Origin: Pseudomonas sp. Irchel s3b2
GTDB taxonomy: Bacteria; Pseudomonadota; Gammaproteobacteria; Pseudomonadales; Pseudomonadaceae
DNA: 64,000 bases
Reading direction: 5' to 3'
Assembly: GCF_900187445.1 (NCBI RefSeq)
Contig: NZ_FYEB01000001.1
Coordinates: forward strand, 1,362,896-1,426,895
Numbering within the stretch: the stretch's first letter is position 1; each line of letters starts with the position of its first letter. The notes under the pieces are model-generated. The model worked only from the letters and a program-made list of their open reading frames with translations. It was not told where the DNA came from and searched no databases. Both the position numbers and the translations under genes were made by a program. Shown one piece after another: positions 44,589 through 53,792 of this stretch.

Positions 44589-45994
44589 AAAAGCTGATGG
44601 CCTTGCAGTTTCTGGCCTCACAAGCCTGGGCGCTGCCGCCGACCATGCTGGCCGACATGGAAGCCATCGCCCGCCGAGAGCTGAAGGCCGGCAGCCTGGA
44701 CGCACTGGCCACGCAAGACGGCGAGGGGATGAAATCGGCCCCCGCCGTCGAGCTGCGCGACGGGGTGGCATTGATCAAGGTGCGCGGGGTGGTGTCGCGT
44801 TATGCCAGCTGGATGCACGACATCTGCGGCGGTACATCGACCGAGGCGCTGGCCAAGTCGCTGTCGGCTTCGATTGAAGACCCCAAGGCCCGCGCCGTGG
44901 TGCTTTGGTTCGACTCGCCCGGTGGCCAGGTCAACGGCCTGAATGAAATGGCCGAAATGATCTATCAGGCACGTGGCCGGAAAAAGATCGTCGCCTATGT
45001 CGGCGGCCAAGCCTGTTCGGCGGCGTACTGGATGGCTTCGGCCTGTGCCGAAGTGGTGATCGACGCGACCGCCGAACTGGGTTCGGTGGGCACGGTAGCG
45101 GGGTTTCGCATCCTGCCGCCGGTCGAGGGCGAACAACGCATCGAAGTCGTGTCGAGCAATGCGCCGAACAAGCGCCTTGACCCGACCAGCGAGGACGGCC
45201 AGGCCGCCGTGCAGACCATCGTCGACGACCTCGAAACAGTGTTCATCGACGCGGTGACCCGAAACATGGGTGTCGGCCGCGACAAGGTCCTGGCCGACTT
45301 TGGCCGGGGCGGCACCTTCATCGGTGCCAAGGCAGTAAAGCAGGGCATGGCGCACCGCCTCGGCAGCTTGGAAGGCTTGATCGCCGAGCTAAGCGGCCGG
45401 CAGTCGTCGCGCCCGATTCAACCACTCAAGGCGTCAACCGCCGCCAAGACCAACGTAGGAGCAAACCACATGCCTCTGACTATCGCAGAAGGGGCGACGG
45501 CGGCCGCCGTTGCTGACGCCCTGAAGGCCCAACACCCGGACGCTTTCGCCGCCATTGCCGCCACCGGCGCCGCCGACATGGCCACCGCCGTCCAAGCGGC
45601 CCGTGTGACGGGTCACGCGGCGGGCAAAGCCGAAGGGGAAATCGCCGGCCGTACTGCTGAAACCGCACGCGTCACGGCGGTGTTTGCCAACAGCTTGCCC
45701 GGGCATGAAAAGCTGATTCAGACCCTGGCCCTGGACGGTACCACCAGCGGCCCGGAAGCCGCCGCGCAGATTATCGCCGCCGAGAAAAAAGGCGGTGCCG
45801 ACTACTTGCAGGACGCGGCCAATACCGAGGCCAACAAGGTCAAGGGCGGCGCCGAGTCGCAAACCGGCAAGACCACCACCGACCCGAAAGCGCTGGCTGC
45901 TGAAGCCACCGCCCTGGTTGCGGCTGAAGCCGCCAAGGGCAACAAAATTTCTGTGTCCGCCGCTGTGCGGATGATCCAAGGGAGCAAAGCCTGA
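44585..45994 (+). CDS. Head maturation protease, gpC/S49 family, with C-terminal scaffold
   Basis: 469 residues. An S49 (SppA-like) protease domain, with WFDSPGGQVNG and CSAAYWMAS (catalytic Ser) and a Lys later, is followed by an Ala-rich helical scaffold portion from about residue 296. Processes the procapsid. An internal start makes the scaffold alone. Confidence 0.88.
   Translation: MKKLMALQFLASQAWALPPTMLADMEAIARRELKAGSLDALATQDGEGMKSAPAVELRDGVALIKVRGVVSRYASWMHDICGGTSTEALAKSLSASIEDPKARAVVLWFDSPGGQVNGLNEMAEMIYQARGRKKIVAYVGGQACSAAYWMASACAEVVIDATAELGSVGTVAGFRILPPVEGEQRIEVVSSNAPNKRLDPTSEDGQAAVQTIVDDLETVFIDAVTRNMGVGRDKVLADFGRGGTFIGAKAVKQGMAHRLGSLEGLIAELSGRQSSRPIQPLKASTAAKTNVGANHMPLTIAEGATAAAVADALKAQHPDAFAAIAATGAADMATAVQAARVTGHAAGKAEGEIAGRTAETARVTAVFANSLPGHEKLIQTLALDGTTSGPEAAAQIIAAEKKGGADYLQDAANTEANKVKGGAESQTGKTTTDPKALAAEATALVAAEAAKGNKISVSAAVRMIQGSKA
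45470..45994 (+). CDS. Internal scaffold protein, Nu3-like
   Basis: 174 residues, same frame as the protease. ATG at 45470 has AGGAG (45457-45461) 8 nt upstream, so translation inside the protease gene is likely, as for lambda Nu3 inside C. Ala/Thr-rich, helical, no fixed fold expected. Confidence 0.6.
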   Translation: MPLTIAEGATAAAVADALKAQHPDAFAAIAATGAADMATAVQAARVTGHAAGKAEGEIAGRTAETARVTAVFANSLPGHEKLIQTLALDGTTSGPEAAAQIIAAEKKGGADYLQDAANTEANKVKGGAESQTGKTTTDPKALAAEATALVAAEAAKGNKISVSAAVRMIQGSKA

Positions 45995-46356
45995 TGCGCC
46001 AATACATTGAAAGCCGTCGCGCCGGCGCGGATGTCGAGCCGCACCGCATCGCCGCCTATGACGATGTCGAAGGCGAGTTCAAACAAGCCGCGGGCCCGAG
46101 CGAAGCGCCGTTGATGGGCGTGACCGGCAGCCTGGGCGCGGTGGCCGGCACCGTCTGCGACGTTATCCGTAACGGCCCGACCGAGCTGGAGTATGGCGAC
46201 GCTGTTGGGTTTGGTGACTTGCTGACCGCCGATATCGCCGGCCGTGCAGTGAAGGCGAAACCCGGCGAAGCCTACATCGCCCGCGCCGACGAAACCGGCG
46301 ACGCCGGCACCATCGGCCGCGTGTTCATCGAACGCGGCTTTGTGCCGGCCGCTTAA
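45994..46356 (+). CDS. Head decoration protein, gpD-like/DUF2190
   Basis: 120 residues. GDAVGFGDLLTADIAGRAVKA and GEAYIARADETG fit the capsid-cement family. Stabilises the expanded head. Start overlaps the previous stop (TGATG). Confidence 0.75.
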   Translation: MRQYIESRRAGADVEPHRIAAYDDVEGEFKQAAGPSEAPLMGVTGSLGAVAGTVCDVIRNGPTELEYGDAVGFGDLLTADIAGRAVKAKPGEAYIARADETGDAGTIGRVFIERGFVPAA

Positions 46357-46379
46357 TTTGACCCTGGAGTAATTCAAGC

Positions 46380-47300
46380 ATGCCAGCCCCGTTTCCTATT
46401 GACCCGGTCCGTACCGGGATCGTCATTGCCTACCGCAATGACAAGCTGATCGCTGATCAGGTGATGCCGCGTAAGTCCGTTGGCGGTGAGCAATTCAAGT
46501 GGTTCGAATATGACAAGGCCGAGCGGCTGACCCATATCGATACTGAAATCAGCCGTAAGGGCGCCGCTCAGGAAGTCGAATTCGCGGCCGAGGAAAAAGA
46601 CGCCTCGACTGCCGATTTCGGCTTGGACGACGTGGTCCCGCAAGGCGACATCGACAAGGCCGCCAACAGCAACTATGACCCGCTCGACCATGCCTCAGAA
46701 GCGCTGACCGACCTGATTCTGTTGGACCGCGAAGTGCGCGTCGCCCGGGCCACCTTCAACCCGGACAACCATGCCTATGGCAAACCGTTGGCGGCCGCAG
46801 AGAAGTTCAGCAACCGCGACGCCGACCTGTTGCCGTTCTTGCTGGCCCAGCTCGACGGCCCGCTGATGCGCCCGAACACATTGACCATCGGCCGCGCCGA
46901 GTGGACCCAGTTGCGGGTCAACCGCAGCATGGTCGCGGCGGCCCACGGCAACAGCGGCGATAAAGGCGTGGTGAGCATCGCCCAACTGATGGAACTGCTG
47001 GAAATCGAAAACGTGTTCATCGGCGAAAGCCGCGTGAACATCGCCAAGAAGGGCAAGCCGGCCGAGGTCAAACGGGTATGGGCCGGGCATTGCGCGTTCA
47101 CCTACCAAGCGCCCAACGTCGAGATTCCGGCTGGGACCCTGACCTGGGGGGCTACTGCGCAATATGACGATCGCTTCGCCGGGACCTGGTACGACGAAAG
47201 CGTCGGCCTGAAGGGTGGTTACCGCCTGCGCGTCGGTGAGCAGGTCAAAGAATTGGTGATTGCCAAAGAATGCGGCTTGCTTCTGCAAAACGTGATCTAA
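46380..47300 (+). CDS. Major capsid protein, gpE-like
   Basis: 306 residues following the decoration gene. It has the features of an HK97-fold capsid protein of the GpE kind (FEYDKAERLTHIDTEISRKG at the E-loop region). Probably the most abundant virion protein, and a terminator follows it. Confidence 0.85.
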   Translation: MPAPFPIDPVRTGIVIAYRNDKLIADQVMPRKSVGGEQFKWFEYDKAERLTHIDTEISRKGAAQEVEFAAEEKDASTADFGLDDVVPQGDIDKAANSNYDPLDHASEALTDLILLDREVRVARATFNPDNHAYGKPLAAAEKFSNRDADLLPFLLAQLDGPLMRPNTLTIGRAEWTQLRVNRSMVAAAHGNSGDKGVVSIAQLMELLEIENVFIGESRVNIAKKGKPAEVKRVWAGHCAFTYQAPNVEIPAGTLTWGATAQYDDRFAGTWYDESVGLKGGYRLRVGEQVKELVIAKECGLLLQNVI

Positions 47301-47321
47301 GTGTCGCCAGGCTGTACCGAG

Positions 47322-47346
47322 AGCCCCGCCAAGTGCGGGGCTTTTC
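47322..47346 (+). terminator. Terminator after major capsid gene
   Basis: AGCCCCGC/GCGGGGCT stem and T4. A second stem (CGAAAGCC/GGCTTTCG, 47352-47381) follows. Likely lowers expression downstream of the capsid gene. Confidence 0.75.
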
Positions 47347-47400
47347 GCAGCCGAAAGCCTGCCCACAAGGGTCGGCTTTCGCATGCGAAAAGGGGGAGTC

Positions 47401-47775
47401 GTGAGCCGATTTAACATTGTTGAACGAACGATGCTGATTTGTAAGGACGCCACGGCGCAGGTGCTGACGGACGCGGGCGAGCGCTTCGATGTTGAGGGCA
47501 TTTTCGACAATGCCGAGGTCGATTTCGAGCATCGAAAAGAAGGCTCCAGCGACTCTGGCGGCTTGAAGTTCAAGCGCCGGCAACCGGTGTTCACCACCGG
47601 CGATCAACGCTTGGCCGGGATCAGCAAAGCGTGGCGGCTGACCATCAAGGACAAGGTTTACTTTTGCCCCGCGCCCTATGCCGACGGTGCGGGCTGGCTG
47701 ACTCTCTGGCTGGCCGACAGCCTGGACGAACCCGCTGTAGGGGAGGGCGGAAGCCATGGCAGCCAGTGGCGTTAA
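47401..47775 (+). CDS. Head-tail connector protein
   Basis: 124 residues from GTG (GGGGGAG 2 nt upstream; another start at 47383 is possible). Small beta-rich protein where lambda FI/FII lie. Overlaps the next gene by 20 nt. Confidence 0.65.
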   Translation: MSRFNIVERTMLICKDATAQVLTDAGERFDVEGIFDNAEVDFEHRKEGSSDSGGLKFKRRQPVFTTGDQRLAGISKAWRLTIKDKVYFCPAPYADGAGWLTLWLADSLDEPAVGEGGSHGSQWR

Positions 47776-48406
47776 CTTTCAACTGAACTTCGCGCAAGAA
47801 ATCACCCGCGTCACCGCGCAGATTCAGGCCACCCCCGAGCAGGTGACGAAGGCCGGCGAGCGAGCCCGCCGTAAAACCATGCGCTGGCTGTCTACGCGTA
47901 TGGCGCGCGAAATCAGCCAGGCCCTGCGGGTGCCGCAGAAAAGCTTAAAAGCGCGCTGGAGCACGACCACGGCCGGCTCTGGCGCCGAACAAGTGACGAT
48001 TCTCTGGTTTGGCACCTTGCCTTTGCCGGCGGAGAACGCTGGTCGACCCCGACAGGGCAAGAAGGGCACAACGGTCGCGGGTCGTCGCTTCGACGGGGCG
48101 TTCTATCGCAGCGTTTACGACGGGGTTTCGCGGGTCTGGATTCGCAAAAGCCGCGCCCAAGCGCTGGGTCTGCAACTGCCGGCCATGAGTCGACAGAACG
48201 GCGGGGGCAGTGCTCGCTTTCTTGATTTTGGTGGCAGCAATGACAGCAGCAACCGGGGACGTTTCCCGGTGGTGCGTGTCGGCATCGAACTGGCCGACAT
48301 GGCCGGCGAAGTGTTCCGCCGTTACGAGCGGCGCGCCCTGGCGCGGTTTGCCGAGCTGATCGAACAAGAAATCAATTACGCGGTGAATCATGAGCGGAAA
48401 ACCTGA
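47756..48406 (+). CDS. Minor tail protein Z-like
   Basis: 216 residues. Basic N-terminal part (RARRKTMRWLSTRMAREISQ) and FRRYERRALARFAELIEQE at the end fit the gpZ family of tail completion proteins. Confidence 0.75.
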   Translation: MAASGVNFQLNFAQEITRVTAQIQATPEQVTKAGERARRKTMRWLSTRMAREISQALRVPQKSLKARWSTTTAGSGAEQVTILWFGTLPLPAENAGRPRQGKKGTTVAGRRFDGAFYRSVYDGVSRVWIRKSRAQALGLQLPAMSRQNGGGSARFLDFGGSNDSSNRGRFPVVRVGIELADMAGEVFRRYERRALARFAELIEQEINYAVNHERKT

Positions 48407-48908
48407 CGAATCCCAAGTCGATTTGACCGAATTGCATAACCGGATTATCGCGGCCATACGCGAGCGGTTCGGTGCGCGGTTGACGACCGTGGACATGTAC
48501 AACCCCGTGGACCCGAGCAGCCAGTCGATCAAGACGCCGGCGGTGCTGCTGGAGCTGGCCGAGATTCGCCCCAGTGGTCGCGCCACGGGCGGCCGGACGC
48601 CGATGGAGCTGGTATGGACCGCGCACTGTGTCTTGAGCGCCCAGACCGAAAACGTGCAGCTAGAGGTGCGCAACTTCGCGGCCCACCTGCTGCGCCTGAT
48701 CGATGGCGCACGGTGGGGGCTGGAATACGTGGAGCGCGCCGGCGAGTTAGAGGCGTTTCCCGGGTTGTTTACCCCGGGCGAAAAGGGTTTCGAGAGCTGG
48801 CTGGTGAGCTGGAAGCAAACGGCCCATGTGGGCGAAGCCTGGGAACTGCCGGTCGATGGTCCGGCGCTTGAGGTGTTCATAGGACAAGACCACGAAGGCA
48901 ACGAATAG
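48390..48908 (+). CDS. Tail terminator/completion protein (DUF1834-like)
   Basis: 172 residues. Position between Z and the baseplate genes and LHNRIIAAIRERFG…VDMYNP fit Mu gp37-like proteins. It marks the switch from the lambda-like head to the contractile-tail module. Confidence 0.65.
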   Translation: MSGKPDESQVDLTELHNRIIAAIRERFGARLTTVDMYNPVDPSSQSIKTPAVLLELAEIRPSGRATGGRTPMELVWTAHCVLSAQTENVQLEVRNFAAHLLRLIDGARWGLEYVERAGELEAFPGLFTPGEKGFESWLVSWKQTAHVGEAWELPVDGPALEVFIGQDHEGNE

Positions 48909-48919
48909 CCGGAGGCGTG

Positions 48920-49492
48920 ATGGACGTTTTGCAGCGCCTGGAAGAGCTGGAACGCCGCGTTGCCCAAATGGTGGTTCGCGGCAAGATCGCCGAGGTCGAC
49001 CCCATCAAGGCCGTCGCGCGGGTCCAGTACGGGCCCGGCATGACGACCGGCTGGCTGCCCTGGAAGCCGATCCGTACCGGAAAGGCGATTGTCTGGTGGT
49101 GTCCTGAGGTGGGAGAGGGGGCCACGGTGATCAGCGAGGGCGACCTGGCCTTGGGCGAGATCCTGCCCGGCAGCTATCACAAAGACTTTGTTGCGCCATC
49201 GAGCGACCCCGACCTGTTCTTAGTCCAGTACGGCGATGGCGGGTCAGTGTCCTACGACCGCAAGGCGCACTTGCATCGCCTCGACTTGCCCGCCGGCGGT
49301 CGCGCCGAAGTGGTCGCCCCGGGTGGCGTCAAGATTACCGGCGACACCGAAATCGACGGCACGTTACGCGTAACGGGCGACATCAAAGGCGACGCCGAAG
49401 TCGGCGATGCCGTGCGCAACATGAGCGGCGACCGGGCTCTGTACAACAGCCATAAACACGGCAACAGCCCGACCCCTGATCCGCAACAGTGA
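48920..49492 (+). CDS. Baseplate assembly protein V
   Basis: 190 residues. P2 gpV family: N-terminal OB-like part (GKIAEVDPIKAVARVQYG) and C-terminal triple beta-helix spike with repeated GDTEIDGTLRVTGDIKGD, ending in an H-x-H (HKHG) iron-binding tip motif. Start at 48920 follows GGAGG. Confidence 0.9.
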   Translation: MDVLQRLEELERRVAQMVVRGKIAEVDPIKAVARVQYGPGMTTGWLPWKPIRTGKAIVWWCPEVGEGATVISEGDLALGEILPGSYHKDFVAPSSDPDLFLVQYGDGGSVSYDRKAHLHRLDLPAGGRAEVVAPGGVKITGDTEIDGTLRVTGDIKGDAEVGDAVRNMSGDRALYNSHKHGNSPTPDPQQ

Positions 49493-49499
49493 GAACAGC

Positions 49500-49856
49500 A
49501 TGAAACAAGGTATGGACAGGGTCACGGGGCGCCTGATTGGCGGCATCCCCTACCTGTGGCAACGCCTGAGCGATGTCATAGCGACGCCGATCGGCAGCCT
49601 GGTCGGACGTCGCGACTTCGGCTCCCGGTTGTTTGAACTACTCGACCGTAACGTCGATTCGCAATTCCACATGGACGCCTTTGTCCGGCTCGCTGAAGCG
49701 ATCAACAACAAGGCCAACGGCCTGGACGATTTCAGGCTGTTGACGATGCGGGTAGAGGTGGTGGCCAGCAACCATATCGAGCTGTTTCTAAACGGCCTGC
49801 TGTACGAGCAGGGAAAAGCCAGCGCGGTGGAATTGGAAAGGATCTTGCTCAAATGA
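49500..49856 (+). CDS. Baseplate protein W (gp25-like)
   Basis: 118 residues. GPW/gp25 fold with TPIGSLVGRRDFGSRLFELL, the family core. Lysozyme-like sheath-baseplate linker. Overlaps J by 4 nt. Confidence 0.92.
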   Translation: MKQGMDRVTGRLIGGIPYLWQRLSDVIATPIGSLVGRRDFGSRLFELLDRNVDSQFHMDAFVRLAEAINNKANGLDDFRLLTMRVEVVASNHIELFLNGLLYEQGKASAVELERILLK

Positions 49857-50683
49857 CAGGCGTAATCCCGGCTTTGCTGCCGCCTTTGACCGTCGTTAAA
49901 ACGGTCGACTATGAAGTTATTGTCGCTGAAATCGCCGCCTCGGCCGGAGTGGAGAACAACAGCCCGGCCGACCCGGCCTATCGGGTTGTGCTGGCCTGCG
50001 CCTATCGGGAAATGCTGATCCGCCAGGAAATGAACGAGCAGGCCAAGGGGCTGACATTGGCGCATGCCTTCGGCAGTCAGCTCGACCACATCGGCGTCAC
50101 CTATTACCGCAACCCGGACGGCAGCCCGATCCTGCGCCGCGCTGGGGAGTTGGACGACGACTATCGCGCACGCTTGCAGGAATCCCCCGAAGGACTGTCG
50201 GTGGCGGGCCCCGAGGGCGCCTATCGCTTTCATGCGCGCAATGCCAGCCAGGAGGTTAAAGACGTTTCGGTCGATAGCCCGCAACCCTGTGAGATTGACC
50301 TTTTTGTCCTGGGGCGCACGGGTGACGGCCAGGCTGGCCCCGGGCTGTTGCAGGCGGTCGACACCTATCTGAAGCCGTTCCGGCCCTTCGGTGACCGTGT
50401 GCGGGTGCGCTCGGCGGAGATTGTGCGCTATGCCCTGAATGCGACGGTGTTTGTGTCGTCCGAGTTGGACCCGGCAATGGCGCTTGAAGTCGCTGAGAAG
50501 CGCGTCAAGGCGTATGTAGCGCAAATGCACAAGCTGGGTGGCCAAGTCGTGCGATCGGCGGTAGACGCGGCGCTGACGGTCGAGGGCGTGACTGAGGTTG
50601 TGTTGAATGGCTGGCAGGACATTCGCTGCGTTAAGTCGCAGGCGCCGTATTGCTATGACGTGGTGCTACGGCCGGGAGGATGA
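49853..50683 (+). CDS. Baseplate protein J
   Basis: 276 residues, P2 gpJ family (LAHAFGSQLDHIGVTYY; a late R-x-E/I strand). Forms the wedge of the baseplate with W and I. Confidence 0.92.
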   Translation: MTGVIPALLPPLTVVKTVDYEVIVAEIAASAGVENNSPADPAYRVVLACAYREMLIRQEMNEQAKGLTLAHAFGSQLDHIGVTYYRNPDGSPILRRAGELDDDYRARLQESPEGLSVAGPEGAYRFHARNASQEVKDVSVDSPQPCEIDLFVLGRTGDGQAGPGLLQAVDTYLKPFRPFGDRVRVRSAEIVRYALNATVFVSSELDPAMALEVAEKRVKAYVAQMHKLGGQVVRSAVDAALTVEGVTEVVLNGWQDIRCVKSQAPYCYDVVLRPGG

Positions 50684-50686
50684 CCG

Positions 50687-51565
50687 ATGAACATCCTACC
50701 GCCACACCTGGCCGAGCTTGAACGCAAGATTGACGCCGGCACGGCGCGCATCGACGCCATTCCGGTGCGCACGGAAACCCTGTGGAATCCCTGGACCTGC
50801 CCGGTCGAGGTGTTGCCCTGGTTGGCCTGGAACTTGTCCATCGATCATTGGCGGGCGAGCTGGTCCGAGCAAAAGCAACGGGCCGCGGTGGCCAGTTCCC
50901 TGGACCTGCACCGGATCAAAGGGACGTTGCGTGCGGTCGAGCAAGCGCTCTCTGAGTTCGACCTGGCGCCGAAGGTCACGGAATGGTTTGACGCGGTGCC
51001 ACCGCTGCCGCGTGGCACCTTCCGGCTTGATCTGGCCACCGACAGCGTTCCGATAACGCCTGAGCTGGACGCGCGGATCATGGCCGCGCTGGAGCAGAAC
51101 AAGCGCAAGTCGATTCACTTGGCCACCGTGCATATCACGCTGGACGGGCGAAGCCAGTCCCGGGCCGTCGCAGCCTCTGTCGCGGGCGAAGTGACCACGA
51201 TCTACCCGTTACAGGTAACGCAGTTAGAGCAAACGCATACCAAACGTGCGGCGGCGGGTGTGGCGACGATGACCGAAAACACCACGCTCTATCCGTTGCA
51301 GGTTACGGCTTTCGAGCAGCAATGCATGGTGCGTGCAGCCGTTGGCACCTTGACCGCCGGTGATGCCACCACGCTTTACCCGCTTCAACCGACGTTGCTC
51401 GAGCAGCACGCCAACCCTGCCGTGGATTCGGTAGGTGGCGATTCTGGCGAGCAAACCACGATCTACCCCCTGCAAATGACCGAGCTGGAACAGCAAGCCG
51501 CGACGACTCAGTCAGTCGGCGCGGACGGGGTTGAACTGACAACTATCTACCCGCTGGAGGTGTGA
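50687..51565 (+). CDS. Tail protein I with repeat-bearing C-terminus
   Basis: 292 residues. Residues 1-150 are the P2 gpI domain (LPWLAWNLSIDHWRASWSE). The last 125 residues are an added repeat region: TT-I/L-YPLQ at 170, 199, 228, 257 and 285. It links the baseplate to the fibre. The repeats are not part of the P2 protein. Confidence 0.88.
   Translation: MNILPPHLAELERKIDAGTARIDAIPVRTETLWNPWTCPVEVLPWLAWNLSIDHWRASWSEQKQRAAVASSLDLHRIKGTLRAVEQALSEFDLAPKVTEWFDAVPPLPRGTFRLDLATDSVPITPELDARIMAALEQNKRKSIHLATVHITLDGRSQSRAVAASVAGEVTTIYPLQVTQLEQTHTKRAAAGVATMTENTTLYPLQVTAFEQQCMVRAAVGTLTAGDATTLYPLQPTLLEQHANPAVDSVGGDSGEQTTIYPLQMTELEQQAATTQSVGADGVELTTIYPLEV
51194..51565 (+). repeat. Five 29-codon repeats in gene I
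   Basis: Units start at 51194, 51281, 51368, 51455 (87 nt apart) and 51539 (84 nt). The DNA of the units has diverged but the T-T-x-Y-P-L-Q/E core is kept. Confidence 0.85.
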
Positions 51566-53778
51566 TGGCAGCGCAAGAGTTCTACACAATTCTGACCAAG
51601 GCCGGCTTTCAATACGAAGCCGAATGCAAGGCCAATGGCAAACCGATCAAGCTGGTAAAAATGAGCGTCGGTGATGGTAACGGTGCGTCCTATAACCCCG
51701 TGGATACGCAAACTACGCTGAAGCGCAAGGTGTGGGAGGGCAACCTAAACAATCTGTATCAGGACAAAGTGAACACGGCCTGGCTGGTGGTCGAGGTCGT
51801 CATTCCTGAAACGGTGGGCGGGTGGTGGGTGCGCGAGGTGGGTGTTTGGACCGACACCGGCGTGTTGTATGCCATCGGTAAATACCCCGAGTCATACAAA
51901 CCGTTGATCAACAACGGCGCCGGTCGCGAAGTCAGTATCCGCACGATCTTCACCACGTCCAATGCCGACAATGTGACCTTGATGCTCGACGGGTCGGTCA
52001 TTCAGGCGACCCGCGCCTGGGTGAAAGACTTCGTCGATGTTGAATTGACCAACATCAAAAAGGACATGTCGGCCGAACACGCGGAGGGCAAAACCCACAC
52101 CTACCCGCTGGCCAATTTCATCGAAACTGATTGGGTGTCGGAGTCCAGCCAGTCGGAATACCTAGCGGAGATTTTCCGCACCTTTGGTCAGTCGGGAGTT
52201 TTGGGCAGTCGCCAATATGGTTCTGCCGGTACCGAGTCGTTCAACCGCACGTTCGACGGCGCTTATTCGGCTATCAATCTGCACAACCACCCGAACCTGC
52301 TGGCGACCCCCGGGCTGGGTGAAATCGCGGCCTTCATCAACGGCCACATGGTCAGGACGCGCCATAACGACTACCGCTTGCGCAGCGCTGCGCCAGGTAA
52401 ATACCTAGCGATGGTGGACATTGCCCCTCCAGCGGCCCCCGCCTCGGTGAATGCGGCGGCTGACGTTCCGGCGAAGGTCGCAGAAATGCGCGAATACTTC
52501 CGGGCCTTTGCTGCGCGTGACACGTCGATTCGCGACTACCGGCCACATTTTCGCTGGAACCTTTCGGTGCTGGAAATCTGGCCGGAGCTGTTGACCGATG
52601 AGGTGAACGACACCTTTGAAAGCTTCCGCCATCTGGAGGAAATCAACGGCTATCGCGACCTGTTGTCTCGCACTTTGTTGATGGGCGCCACCGGCTACAG
52701 CGGTCGCAATGAAAACGGTTCGTTTATCCCCGGCTCAGTGCGGCAAGTGTCCAAGACCGGGCGGCCGCAGTACGTGGCTTGGCGTTATCGCATTTCGGTC
52801 GCGGACGTGGGCAGCGTCGGGGATTACCCCGTGGAAAAACTCGTTACCCCGCTCGATTTGCCGTTGCAGCGTTGGCACGCGAACCTGACAGGGCCGCAGG
52901 TGGCGTCAACCCGTCGGCAGCGGTTTCGTATCAACCGTGAGCTGTCGACTGATCCGACCTGGGGCGCGTACAACGAAAGCCCGACCATCGACCTGCTGGA
53001 CGAAATGATGGCCAAGGTTCCGGGGCTGGACGGCGCCGGGGCGAACTTGGTTGAGCAGTACACGGACAGCGGCGTGGTCACCAAACTGACCAAGTGGGAC
53101 AGCCCCGAGCTGCTGAACGCGGCTTACTACAACCGCCGGTATGGACACGAACGCAATGCCAGCGGCCGCACCAAGGGCTTGCGTAGTTACAACGACCCGA
53201 CGCTGTTCGTGGCGTCCAATACGCGCCCTGAAGTGGCCTCGTTTGCGGCGGATGGCCAAACCTACCGCAACAGCTACGCGATTCCGTTGGAGCTGATTTT
53301 GCGCACGCCGTTGGAGGGTTGGAACCCCTACGGCATCGCCACGGTTGCCGCCACGGTCGGCGACGGTGGGACTGCACAAACCGCCTGGACCGGGCGCAGT
53401 GATAGTTCTCGGCACTACCTCACGCCGGCTGAGATGTTCTCTGACACGGTGTTAGACCCCGATCCGGCTGATACCGGGGCGAGTCCACGCTGGGTGTTGG
53501 ATAGCACCGGAACGCCTCGATTGGTGCGTGCCTCGGGTATCTACGCAGTGCTGCCCAAGGTCGAGGGCGCCGGCGGCTTGGTCCTGCGTTACCCGGTCTA
53601 TCCGATGTACCACGAAGGGGGTTGGGCGGCAGCGGCCGTCGATGCCTTGGCGGGCGACTGCACGACCGGCATGGTGAATTTGATGCGTGGGCACATCGCG
53701 CAAAAAGACTCAATCGCGGAAATGAGTGAGTCGATCCGTGTGCTTAGAAACGAAGTTTCGCAACTTAAACAGAAATAA
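51565..53778 (+). CDS. Tail fibre protein (H-like)
   Basis: 737 residues. N-terminal DUF3751/phage-fibre domain (AQEFYTILTKAGFQYEAECKA; WWVREVGVWTDTG) attaches to I. The distal part is large and ends in a coiled coil (SIAEMSESIRVLRNEVSQLK). Receptor binding is likely here. Confidence 0.85.
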   Translation: MAAQEFYTILTKAGFQYEAECKANGKPIKLVKMSVGDGNGASYNPVDTQTTLKRKVWEGNLNNLYQDKVNTAWLVVEVVIPETVGGWWVREVGVWTDTGVLYAIGKYPESYKPLINNGAGREVSIRTIFTTSNADNVTLMLDGSVIQATRAWVKDFVDVELTNIKKDMSAEHAEGKTHTYPLANFIETDWVSESSQSEYLAEIFRTFGQSGVLGSRQYGSAGTESFNRTFDGAYSAINLHNHPNLLATPGLGEIAAFINGHMVRTRHNDYRLRSAAPGKYLAMVDIAPPAAPASVNAAADVPAKVAEMREYFRAFAARDTSIRDYRPHFRWNLSVLEIWPELLTDEVNDTFESFRHLEEINGYRDLLSRTLLMGATGYSGRNENGSFIPGSVRQVSKTGRPQYVAWRYRISVADVGSVGDYPVEKLVTPLDLPLQRWHANLTGPQVASTRRQRFRINRELSTDPTWGAYNESPTIDLLDEMMAKVPGLDGAGANLVEQYTDSGVVTKLTKWDSPELLNAAYYNRRYGHERNASGRTKGLRSYNDPTLFVASNTRPEVASFAADGQTYRNSYAIPLELILRTPLEGWNPYGIATVAATVGDGGTAQTAWTGRSDSSRHYLTPAEMFSDTVLDPDPADTGASPRWVLDSTGTPRLVRASGIYAVLPKVEGAGGLVLRYPVYPMYHEGGWAAAAVDALAGDCTTGMVNLMRGHIAQKDSIAEMSESIRVLRNEVSQLKQK

Positions 53779-53792
53779 ACCGGGGATTTATT

